From: Mercenaria mercenaria
Lineage: Eukaryota > Mollusca > Bivalvia > Venerida > Veneridae
Direction of reading: 5' to 3'
DNA length: 64,000 bases
NCBI RefSeq assembly: GCF_021730395.1
Contig: NC_069363.1
Location: 57,593,001-57,657,000 of the forward strand
Position numbers and translations under genes: made by a program. Of the stretch, positions 37,407-47,879 are shown one piece after another. Below the pieces are notes generated by a model. The model ran no database searches, was not told where the DNA came from, and saw nothing but the letters and a program-made list of their open reading frames with translations. Each line of letters opens with the position of its first letter. Positions within the stretch are counted from its first letter, which is position 1.

Positions 37407-37572
37407 TTAACCTTATTAGAGCTATTCTGTCTTTGCAGACTGATCATGGTCTGCACTGTTCGCTATTCTGTCAGTAAAATTTCAGTGAACACGCCTTTTT
37501 AATAATAAGTGGTGATGCCCAAATTGAATGATGGACCAGATCATTAAAAAAAATTAGCAGGGTAAAGGTTGA
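37407..37572. mobile_element. TTAA-family MITE, copy 3
   Basis: Left TTAA at 37407, right end agcagggtaaaggttga (last site changed from TTAA). The core is gcagactgatcatggtctgc then actgttcgctattctgtcag. Confidence 0.7.
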
Positions 37573-37884
37573 TATGCGTTCAATAACGTAGGCCTATATG
37601 AAAACAACGTACTTAATTGTTTGCCTCTCCAATTATTTTATCACTATTACGTGCTTTCGTTGTTTATATACCTTGTCTTTATTCTGGTGAAAATAGAAAC
37701 AATGAGACTAAGAAAGTAAGGACCTGACAAAAACACGTTATGTAAATACCTATATTCCTGAAATGCTTTACATAACAATTCAGACATGGCACCAGGAGAA
37801 TTTATAGGCGCTTATGTCCACATACATATCTAGGACACAAAGTCGCTTACAATTACAAGGCTGAGAAAAATGTCGCTAATGATA

Positions 37885-38632
37885 AGCCCTCTACAGACGG
37901 TAAGTTTTTGTTGTACAACACCAATTAAATTCAAGATGTACAGCCAAAAATTACCGTGTGTACGATGCTATTCCTTGATTTCGTAAATCTTAAGTCTTGA
38001 CTTACAGATTAGGACATGTTCTATTTCGTAAGTTTTGCCTTACGTACCACCCACGTTGACAAGCAACAAATTAGTAAATAATTAGTTGATAAAGGGCAAG
38101 TGAATGAAATTTCAGAAACAATTGCCCAAAAAATAAAAACAAATCTTAATATAAAATGGCTTCTAATGCATAATAGAAAAAGGATGACACTGAAAAGTTA
38201 AATGATTTGAGCCGCGCCATGAGAAAACCAACATAGTGCGTTTCCGAGTCTGGTCCATGCTGTTCCCTAACGGTTTCTCTAATTGTAATAGAGTTTGAAA
38301 GCAAACATCATTGATCATGACTAGACTGCACGGATGCACATGCTGGTCTGCATCCATGCTGGTCACAAAGCCACTATGTTGGTTTTCTCATGACGTGACT
38401 CATTTGTGTCATACGTAATCAAAGTTATGGAACATAAAAAAGGTGAATATTATTTTTATTATTAATAGTTACATTTTTTTCAGTACCTGATGCACTATGT
38501 TTACTAGGTAAATCTCTGTGATTTTTATGAGAATGGAATACTGTCTGTATGTGAAAAATGTACAATTTCAAAATTGTACATCTTCGAGATAATTAGTGTT
38601 GTACAACAAACACCTACCGTCTGTAGAGGGCT
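37885..38632. mobile_element. 748-bp TIR element with a nested MITE
   Basis: The left end AGCCCTCTACAGACGGTAAG and following ttgttgtacaacaccaatta are the inverse of the right end (38585-38632) with few changes. ATA is duplicated at 37882-37884 and 38633-38635. No coding frame. A GAGCC-family MITE with its own duplication lies inside, so this element is older than that insertion. Confidence 0.82.
38209..38401. mobile_element. GAGCC-family MITE, copy D, internally deleted
   Basis: 193 bp. The left arm misses the gaccagcctgcgcatcc part. The ATTT duplication lies at 38205-38208 and 38402-38405. It is nested in the 748-bp element. Confidence 0.83.
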
Positions 38633-38639
38633 ATACGCT

Positions 38640-39665
38640 ACAGCCATCAGTGACATCCATTTGGAAATAATAATGCTACATTTAATTGCAGCAGATTTCC
38701 TTGAGTTATTATAGAACACGTGTTGCCATTATTCAACACGTGCAGCTGATATGGTTAATACAGAAAGTTGGCTTTCTAAAGTATTTCCTAAAAGTACTTC
38801 AATTATCTAATGTCCTACAAGTCGTACTACTTCATATTTTTGATACACGCGGTCAGGCCAAACACTTTTTAAATAGCATAATTGTCCATAAGAAGGCTTC
38901 GGACATACACAATTCTTAGCTATTTTCACAATTTACTGCAATCTTTTAACTATGTGATATTATTAACCTTGGCATTGACAATTCTATTTTTCTGAAGCAA
39001 AATAGTTTATTGTTTTGTCGTCTGCTTTTCACCGGTTATGTGACAAAACACTTCCTGATTTTCACTTGAAGATGTTGATAATTACCGTTCGTGATGAAGT
39101 GGTAAACAAATAGACATCGAAAATATTTGTTTATTGAATTTGCTCAGACGTCTAATAAATAAACTTAATCAAAATGTAATATCCATGAAACGTCCGTAAT
39201 CCGGGACACTTATAACATTAACATCGAAACAAGTAGTCTTGTATTTAGAGCGCACTTTGTCAAAATGACACTATTATCTTGGACATTTGCAATTATAGTA
39301 ATTTTAATATGCTTTTTGTAGAGCTTTTTGTAAACCGTTTATTATGCTTATGTTTGCAACTGAAAGATTTATGAATATCCCATCGCTAGTTACCCAAAAA
39401 GGAAACAACTTTAATTTAGATAGCCCCTTTGGGTTTATATATTGCAATAGCTGGTTCTCAGCTTAACACTACATTTGCAATTGTTCGCACAGAAGGCCAG
39501 GTAAAAAATCGTTCATGGGATTCGAAGGCTTCGGTCTGTTTCGTTGTTTTTAAGCAAAGCTCCTATCATAATAACAAGATCCGTCGAGACAGGCCGGATT
39601 AATGTGTATAAACTATTTATTTGAATTCGCAGTATTTTTTGTATTTCAACTCGTTTTAGGAATAC
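38640..39665. other. Stretch without recognised gene
   Basis: AT-rich. Nothing recognised. Confidence 0.35.
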
Positions 39666-39669
39666 ATTT

Positions 39670-39904
39670 GAGCCGTGCCATGGGAAAACCAACATAGTGG
39701 GTGTGCGACCAGCATGGATCCAGACTAGCCTGCGCATCCGCGCAGTCTGGTCAGGCTCCATGCTGTTCGCTTTTAAAGCCTATTGGAATTGGAGAAACTG
39801 TTAGCGAACAGCATGGATCCTGACCAGACTGCGCGGATGCGCAGGCTGGTCTGGATCCATGCTGGTCGCACACCCACTATGTTGGTTTTCCCATGGCACG
39901 GCTC
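39670..39904. mobile_element. GAGCC-family palindromic MITE, copy E
   Basis: Full-length 235-bp copy with few mismatches between arms and ATTT duplicated at 39666-39669 and 39905-39908. A good reference copy of the family. Confidence 0.9.
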
Positions 39905-40606
39905 ATTTATATTCATTACAATACGAATACTAATGTTTCTGAACGCATGATTTTGTTTTACTAGTGTAGTTTTATTATGTTAACGTATTGTTACTCCACC
40001 GGTGTATTCTATGATGGACGTATCATTTTTTCTTCATTTTTTGTTTGTTTAGCTTAGCATTTGCTCGTTTTTAAATGTACGCATAAAGGGATCTATAATA
40101 GTGTTTCTACTGCAATTCTGAACACACACTTGTTTACTCGCTATATTGTTTTCTTCTACGAATTTTAACTATATAATTATATACATGTTTATTCAATCCC
40201 AAGGCTTTTTATACCTTATTGTTGCAGTTTGATTATAAGTGCTAGACAATAATAATAATAAAACAGCAAATTTGATCTCTACACATAGTGTTGCTTTCTT
40301 TTGGATTTTATCTACGAGCGCATAATGTTCCATCAATAATCTGTCTTTGGGTTCAACAGGTGCAATCTAAATTGTTGCCGCTGCTTTCAGCCTATTGCAG
40401 ACTCTGTTTGTGTTTATTTCAAACTGTTTCCATTTCGACCAACTTCTGCACTACTTTTCACCCATTCTTCCAGGACGAAATCCGGGTTGTAAGTCATAGA
40501 ATCATGTGATTCAAGATTACTAAGAAGCAAATGAGTTCACACACAACATACACACTCACACAAACATCGTATATATCCGATATTTGTCTCATCACGCCTG
40601 AAAAAA

Positions 40607-40664
40607 ATGGCGTCGATGCCAATCCTGCGCGATGTTTTATCCGATAGCAATATCGTGAAACATT
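40607..40664 (+). CDS. Possible first coding exon, unknown gene
   Basis: An ATG in strong context (aaaaaaATGGCG) opens MASMPILRDVLSDSNIVKH in a CpG-rich patch unlike its AT-rich surroundings. A TATATA at about 40570 would place transcription start just before it. A donor-like gtaggt follows at 40665; read through, the frame ends 28 codons in, at 40691. I do not recognise the protein and found no following exon. It could be a first exon, a short peptide frame, or chance. Confidence 0.25.
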
Positions 40665-40693
40665 GTAGGTGGCTGCGTACAGCTGCTGCATAG

Positions 40694-41964
40694 TCTGGCA
40701 GGAGTTTCTTAAGATTAAATTAACAGATGTAAGGATCGATTGTTTTGAAGAGTTTCTTTACATGACCGATGGCGGTATTGTTTGTTTGTTTGTGTGTTTG
40801 TTTGTTTGTTTGTCTCGGTAATGTTGTTGTTTTCAAAGAGACTTATTTTGCTAGTTCAGATCACGATCGTTTTAATTAAGTTCAAACAGACTTTTCATGT
40901 TCGATTTTGGTACCTTAATTCAGGGCGAAAATTTTGTAGTTCAGAACTTGACCCTTCACAGTTGATATCTTAAAAATTTTCATATCAGATCTGCTCTTCA
41001 AGGACTTTCTAGCCTCGGAAATTTGTTCACAGCTTACAGTGCAAGTCAACACTTTTTAGTTTATACATCGACCTTTTTTCAATTCAGTTCAATGATTTTT
41101 ATTCTAAAACTTGGCCCTTTTTAGTTTCGGATTGGCACTTTTAGAATCCGTCTTTTGTACTGTTAAATTGTGATCAAGATTATGTAACTCAGCTCATTAA
41201 CTTCTGATCATTTGCCCATTTCAGTTTGTGCATGGTCCCGTTGCTCCAAAGCAGGATGAAAATAGTACTATATTAACTTACTTACTGGTGGCAGTTGCTT
41301 TCTTTTCTCATTCAATGTCATTCTCGAGTCTAATTGGATATATATATGACTGCGATAATACATTAAGCGATGTTGCCAATATAATTCCACTTGTTCCATT
41401 TGTATGTTGAAGAAGTCATAATTTATACAGAAAGTGCTATCGTATCCAGCTAGGAGTTTACCCGATAAATTAAGTACATTGGTTTTCTCCAGTTACAAAT
41501 TGTTTCTGACTGATTATTATGATTATGTACCGTCTTGATGTTAAGGGTTATTCAGTGCAGTTTTTTTTTATTTCCATGTTTTGTCGTATTGATCTTTCAG
41601 AGATAATCGTTTGTGACTGGGTTATCTAGTAAAATGAGATTCGTTAACTTGTAAATGGATGTTTGATATTCACTTCATCTTTCAGAAATGTTCCAACTTT
41701 TATTGTTGTTATTTTACTTTTATTTCTGACAAACTTTAGTGCAGTTTCTTACGCATTTTCTCGTGCAACATGTGTAACTTTTTATCAATATTGCCGAGTT
41801 TTCTCAAGGTTAAATTCCAGCGGCACTCTTACGATAACAGTAATTTCATAATAGACGTTCCGGGAATAGCGTGCTTTCCGAGAATGTTGCAATAAATACA
41901 GGTTCTTATTATTACGAAATTCACAGCACAGTGTTTGTTATCGTCTGCATACGTAGTAAGTTGC
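40694..41964. other. Stretch without recognised gene
   Basis: Holds a (TTTG)n run at about 40778-40813. Otherwise AT-rich, nothing recognised. Confidence 0.35.
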
Positions 41965-42130
41965 TTAACCCTTACCCTGCTAAATTTCTAAAATGGACTG
42001 GTACATCATTCAGTTCTGGCAGTACCATGTATAATTTGAAGGGTGTTCACTGAAAATTTACTGACTAAATAGCGAACAGTGCACTGGTCGCAAAGGCAGA
42101 ATCACTTGCCGCCAGCAGGCTATAGGTTAA
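41965..42130. mobile_element. TTAA-family MITE, copy 4
   Basis: TTAA at 41965-41968 and 42127-42130. The left end cccttaccctgctaaatttc is the inverse of the right end seen at 27.6 kb. The middle is shortened (agcgaacagtgcactggtcg). Confidence 0.8.
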
Positions 42131-42198
42131 AAGTATATATTTCTGAACTGTTTCGAATGTCTATAACATACATTTGGATGGCTTCACCTAATTTAGTT

Positions 42199-42387
42199 TA
42201 TAGTAATTTGTTTTAGCTCGATTGTGATGAAAGATTCAAGCTTACTGGAACCACTCTCGAGTCAGCTTCCTGGAAAACCCAGTACTGGTGTCATATGAGA
42301 AGCCATGGCCGTGACCCCAGTGGGGCTCGAACCCACGACCCCTGGATTAAGCGGCCGGCACCTTATCCACTAGACCACCGCTCCCTT
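42199..42387 (-). mobile_element. tRNA-derived SINE, family B
   Basis: Inverse of the copy at 29245-29442, better preserved. The minus-strand head agggagcggtggtctagtgg and B box gggttcgagccccac are seen, then tttccaggaagctgactc and a tail ending cgagctaaaa. Confidence 0.85.
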
Positions 42388-42399
42388 AATTTAACCAGT

Positions 42400-44430
42400 G
42401 GCGAGTTATTTTAAGCTCATGGTTTTACTCAGTCAAAATCGAGGACCTTTAAAGCATAAGGTGGGTTCAAACTGTACATGAATTCAAGTCAGCCACCAAA
42501 ACAACTCGGTCTGGTAGCCTACGCAGTCAAAACGTGTTTCACTGCAGCGCCTACGGGCATCCAGAAATTAAAATGATAATAAACAGAAGAAAAAAAATGA
42601 ATTAGTAGGGGAGTGGTTCTAAGATGAATTGTCTGGTACTTAATATACCATGTTCATGTTACAATAAAAGAGAGGGCGTAAAAACCATCGGAAATAATAT
42701 ACGCATAACATATCCCATGGTGGCCAGTTCTGTCCTTAGAATAGCCATGTAATAATTTCTTTTCTTTTCTTTTGTGGTAAATGTCTACAACATTCATTAC
42801 GCCCTCTGTAATTATAAATTGAGTAGGACGCAGGTTCATCAATGAAAAAGGTGAAGAAGTTTCCTGTACTTTGACATTTGGCTTGATGGAAGCAAAATCC
42901 AAAACTGAGCACAGTAGAGCCGGAAGCAAGATTAGGTATGAAAACATGGATAGCCTGTCACTGTTTAGAAATAGATTCATTTAATTCTTTGGAAACATAT
43001 TCAATATATATGGAAGATGCAAATTTTTATGGACTAATATTTTTCAATTTCATTGTACAGTTTAAACATTGTCAGTCATTGAATAAAATGTTTTTATTTC
43101 TGAAAAGGTGACAGAAACAAACAGTTTTGTCGTTTCGTTATGCAAGATCAGACATAAACCTTTGTCGCAGTTTTCAGGGATTTCACGTTTATCTTAGCTA
43201 GGATATTTTGGAATCCTCACTATATATATTAATTAGCATTTTTTTCGCAAGTAGCTGACACATACCTCTCAGGTAACAGAGTCGGAAGACGAATGACCTT
43301 CAGTCAGACGTTCACCTCTCCTGGCATTCGAATTGCTTGGAAATCTTGTGTTCTACTTACTCATGTATGAACCAGCCAAAATAAAGTCAAAATATTATTC
43401 ATGCCTGGACTAGTTCTACTGCATCATACTGTGAATGTTCGCAAGGTCATACACTTCGAGACGCGCTGAAATGATTTAGTAAAAATATATACTCCGTATA
43501 ATATTGTTTTATGATGCGTGGTTATATATCATAAATTTGATGTATGTAATTATTTTGCCCTAAATTGATCAGTCAGTAGGTCATTTGATAACAGGTGTTA
43601 GTATGTTAAAACATGAACTATGAGCTAGATATATGTTCAATGCAGCCATCCTTTCCATTTACCTTATGTCTGGATCACCGATAACGATCAAAATTCGTAT
43701 AAAATAAACTAGAAACTAAGCCACATGCAGGATGTTAATTATTCAAGAAGCAGGAAGTACGTCGATAAATTCCAAGAATTTCAGCTTTCGTCTTTCGAGA
43801 AGCTGGTGTACTACTTGGCAACGGCAAGTAAAGCAGTGAGATGATTTCTAGAAACATTTCTTTCATGTAAAATCTGTTTTGCATGAAAACAATGTTTAAA
43901 TCTAGCATTTAGGTCAATCACCCTATTGTACATCATTATATTCTGCATAAATATTTTCTGATTCAGGAAAACTTTTTTTTTTAATTAGGTCAACCACCTT
44001 ACGTTAACTTACGTTTTCTTTCTACTTGAACATTTGGAGCATATAGATACAAAAGGTAACTAGGTCAAACGCCTCATGGACAGCCTTCAGACATCTGATC
44101 CATTTCATTATTCATTGCTGTTTGTGTCAGTGACCTAAGAATTATCCATAGTTGTTCGTCAAGCAGGTTCATTGTGCTATCTACATGCCTTACAATCAAT
44201 AACTTGGCCTTAAATTTCATTTCTATCCGATATGTCATTTCTGACAACTACCTAGAGGTCAGGTTTGTTTGTGACGTAGATTTATTTTGAATTTGCTTCT
44301 GTATTCTTGGTCAAACTGTATTTGCAGCACAACATAAATACATGTATACTGACATGGATAATTCATACTTATAAGAATGTGCATGCGGAAGATACTAGTA
44401 ACACTTGCATAATCAAAATATGCTTCACGT
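42400..44430. other. Stretch without recognised gene
   Basis: A 108-codon frame on the minus strand (42980-42654) has a hydrophobic start (MFSYLILLPALLCSV) but no domain I know. Around 43258-43345 there are faint echoes of SINE family A. Otherwise nothing recognised. Confidence 0.35.
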
Positions 44431-44434
44431 AATA

Positions 44435-44600
44435 TCAATAAAATCTGTAAAAAGATCCTTTGGAAGCAAAGAATGCAACAAGAAGAATAATAGCGGGTCA
44501 TTCGATGAGTTTCATAGAGTAATAAATGCAACACTCCACGCCTATGTACGGCTTAAGCGAACTCTATTACACACATGTTTAATGACTCCTAACCAATAGA
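44435..44600. repeat. Dispersed repeat, related copy at 49710-49880
   Basis: ataaaatctgtaaaaagatc then ctttggaag, a cggcttaagcgaactctatta phrase and gactcctaaccaatagac match, with changes, 49711 on (ataaaatctataagaagatc; cggcttcagcggaactatatta). No ends are defined. Confidence 0.5.
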
Positions 44601-44662
44601 CAAAAATATAACACCTGAATCCAAGTAGGACCTTTTACAGCGCCACACGGCATTACCATATT

Positions 44663-45090
44663 ATCAAAACTTGCAATTAAATGTACTAATATTTCATAAT
44701 AAGGTATCCTACATGTAATAATACTTTACATAATCAAGGTGTACTAGTAAAATCACATTATCGAGAGTTTCTATTAATATTTTCATAATCGAAATGTACT
44801 AGTAATCTTTTGCATAATTAAGATATCCTACATGTAATAATATTTTTACACAATCAAGATGTATTAGCAACACGTGCATAATCGAGATATTCTAGAAAAA
44901 GTTGCATAATCGAAATGTACTAGTAATCTTTTGCATAATTAAGATATCCTACATGTAATAATATCTTTACACAATCAAGATGTATTAGTCGAGATATACT
45001 AGCAGAAGTTAGCATAATTAAAATATCATACATGTAATAATAGTTTACATGATTAAGATATTCTATCAATACTTGCATACAATCAAAATA
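44663..45090. repeat. Minisatellite with about 30-bp units in a 121-bp higher-order period
   Basis: Unit type cataatcaagatgtactagt with variants. The compound cataatcgaaatgtactagt, then aatcttttgcataattaag and atatcctacatgtaataata, repeats at 44784 and 44905, nearly identical. Confidence 0.8.
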
Positions 45091-45209
45091 TAAAAAAAAA
45101 ATAGCAAAGTATTAGAAGACGAGTGTTGTTTGTGTTTGAATGTACGATGTTCAATGATTATATTGAAGACAAAAGTGCATTAGCACTACTTTTGAAAAGA
45201 CCTACCTTG

Positions 45210-45392
45210 TTAACCTTTAGCATATTAGCGGCCTTTGCGACCAGTGCAGACCAAGATCAGCCTGCACGTGATCATGATCTGCACAGTTCGCAATTCAGTT
45301 TTTCAGTGAACACCCCTTTGAATAAAAAATGGTATTGTCCAAATGGAATAATTGACCAGTCCGTTGTAGAAGTTTAGCGGGCTAAATGTTAC
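45210..45392. mobile_element. TTAA-family MITE, copy 5
   Basis: Left TTAA at 45210-45213, right end gcgggctaaatgtta with a changed last base. The core is tgcgaccagtgcagaccaag, then atcagcctgcacgtgatcat. Confidence 0.75.
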
Positions 45393-45672
45393 AAGAGCTC
45401 GTAGAACACGGAATGCTCCCCCCTCCCCCCGATGCATTCAGTAACTGCACAAGGAACAGAAATGATTTGGTCACTGTGCACTATTTGATGTGCTGGCCTC
45501 AAATCAATAATTATGGGTTATTTACAAGTCATAAGTGACCTCTATATCAAATGTGATTTTAAACCAAAGCATTCTATAGTTATTTGGCAAAACAGGTTCT
45601 ACTGTTCCTTGTCAATTTGACCTTGACCTGTGTCCTACTGATTCAAAATCAATAGGGGGGGGGGGGGGGGAA
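45393..45672. repeat. Probable dispersed repeat ending in a G run
   Basis: Begins acaagagctcgtagaacacg, similar in start to the element at 7702, with gaccttgacctgtgtcct near its end and then a run of about 17 G. The general type is familiar from mollusc genomes, but I cannot define both ends. Confidence 0.45.
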
Positions 45673-45986
45673 GCATAATAATGCGAAATACAATCGATTT
45701 GCTCAATAACATGTCAGTTGTCATAATACCTGGTATAATCAAGATTTACTAATGATATACAGTTATTCACATAATAACATGTCGCTGCCTACCACGACGA
45801 GATAAATAAAATGCTAATTTTGTTTTCGAATTAGCACCTGTATATATCTTAAATAGATTATGTTATTTATAATTTCAATTAATGTCATTATTTAATGACA
45901 ATATCCCATTTTGAGAGCAATGACCTACATCTTGTCTACAAAAACATATTTTGAAAAGTTTAAACCTTATATAACACAGGTACTGA

Positions 45987-47265
45987 TAAGGCCACACCAA
46001 ATTGATAAGTTGTTCATCGGATTTTTTTCTGAAAAATTTGAGGCGGCGAGCGAAAAAATAATTTAAATATTTGTTTAGGTTTTTGTGAAAATCAGGAGCG
46101 AGCGAAGAGCGAAGAAATATATCTATCTTCATTTGGCTCTCGGCTGACTAATAAAAACCTTAAAATAGAATGCATAGCCCTTTTAAATTCAAAAGTAAGT
46201 CCCCAGGGATTGAGAAAATCTGACCTGCAGACGCACAACAAAGCGAACTCGTGATAAAAATGTATTAACAGTGTCATACAGTACACTGTAATCAAATAAT
46301 GCATGCTTTTGAAAATGCTGTTAGAAAATATGTAATAAACAACAATGCATAACTTTACACCATACTTATCCCATACATATGTGACTTGAATATTTACTGC
46401 TATGAAAATGTAGCATTCTTAGCTGACTTTACAAAGTTTTTGATACATCAAATATTAAGTTTTATATAATGACCAATAGCTCTGTACTTTCAAAGCTTCT
46501 GACTATCATGCCCCTTTTACTGGCAAAGCTCTAATTCAGAAAAGTTGAGCATGATGTCTTATTGTACAGCTCTTTTTCTAACTTTAAACTTTCATAACAT
46601 ATTAAATTTGTTGAAACAAAGTCCCAATTAAAGTCTGAAATGGAGATTAACGTGCATTAGCATTAACATTAGTCAACTATTAGTCTAAATGATTGGAAAA
46701 TTTGAAAATCGAAACGGTTCTGAAAACAACTCATAATGTAAATTCCTTACCCCACCAACTTTCGTATGCAAATGCTGATCATTTGGACAGGAAAAACAGA
46801 AAACAGATAAATGACATGCATCAATAAGTAATTACCCTTACCAAAATAATGTAGATTGATGTTATTAAATAAATTAGTAAGCTTTTCTTCATCCAGTTTT
46901 CTATGAAATAAATCGATTTTTTAGCATGTAATTTGGTAAACATTTGAAGAAAATGGCGTAACTGCATAAAGGGGAAACAACTTTAATGCAACTAAATATA
47001 AGTGTTATGATTTATTATAGACGATGTGTGCGTAGTATGTATTTATTTTGATTAAAATCCACTTGAGAACAATCTAGGACTGGAATTATAAGCATTCAAC
47101 ACTTTTACGTCCGTAAAAAGTAGCGCACCAAAAAATTTTGGATTGATTTTTTTTTCAATGGGGCGAGCGCAAGCCAAAAACAAACAAAAATATTCTTTTT
47201 TTGTGTTTCTGAAAATATACGAGCGGCAAATCCGATGAACAACTTTTTAATTTGGTGAGGCCTAA
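45987..47265. mobile_element. 1.28-kb non-autonomous element with about 35-bp TIRs
   Basis: The left end taaggccacaccaaattgat, aagttgttcatcgga is the inverse of the right end (47231-47265) at 31 of 35 bases. Next to each end lies a gcgagcgaa/ggcgagcgc patch. The interior is AT-rich with no transposase frame. The target duplication is unclear. Confidence 0.75.
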
Positions 47266-47771
47266 GCTAAAACAATTATTAATGTAAATTGACATGTCGG
47301 CGGTTGTTTACATGCTGTATCCCATAACAAGGTCAAAACTTACTAGTCAAGGTCAAGGCGAATCTGCAACCTACCGCCAAAAAAAACAACACACACACAC
47401 ACACACAAAATCAGTATTCGATTCGACATCTTTGCAATTTTAATGGAGCATTTATCAAGATTTTTTTTTTTCATTTATGCATTCAACATTATTTTTTCTA
47501 AGCTATCAAACAATTTCTGTTTGACATTGAGCTATAAAAAGAATGTATTAAGCCAATCAATTCAGGTTTGAAGTAAATAAAATAATTCCTTAAGCTGATT
47601 TGTATGCCGACCGTCACAAGCAAGGTGTTACATAAATGGTGAATATAATGAATATTAATTAATCTACGCACAGAATGATATGGAAGAGTCAATACCTTAT
47701 GTTTACAACTGGCATTTGTGATATGTTCAAGCCAGAACAGAGTATACAAAATAGGGTTATTATAACAGTAC

Positions 47772-47866
47772 CTCGTGTTTCAGAGGTTGGATGTCACTGG
47801 GCGCAAGAGCCTTGTGGGATCTAAGCCTGGTAAAATCCACTTGGGCCGAGTAAAACATTTCAGATC
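47772..47866 (-). CDS. Exon-like piece, unknown gene
   Basis: A 95-bp patch of much higher GC than its surroundings, with acceptor tttaatag before and donor gtactg after it on the minus strand. It reads SEMFYSAQVDFTRLRSHKAL then APSDIQPLKHE without stop in one frame. It could also start at the internal ATG. I do not recognise the family and see no partner exon. If unspliced, the frame closes four codons later. Confidence 0.35.
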
Positions 47867-47879
47867 CTATTAAAATATA

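Noticed and set aside
42654-42980. 108-codon minus frame with a signal-peptide-like start
   Set aside because: No domain, many similar chance frames nearby, no promoter or polyadenylation pattern that I could tie to it.
43258-43345. Fragment of SINE family A
   Set aside because: Only short scattered similarity to the family body; not enough to call.
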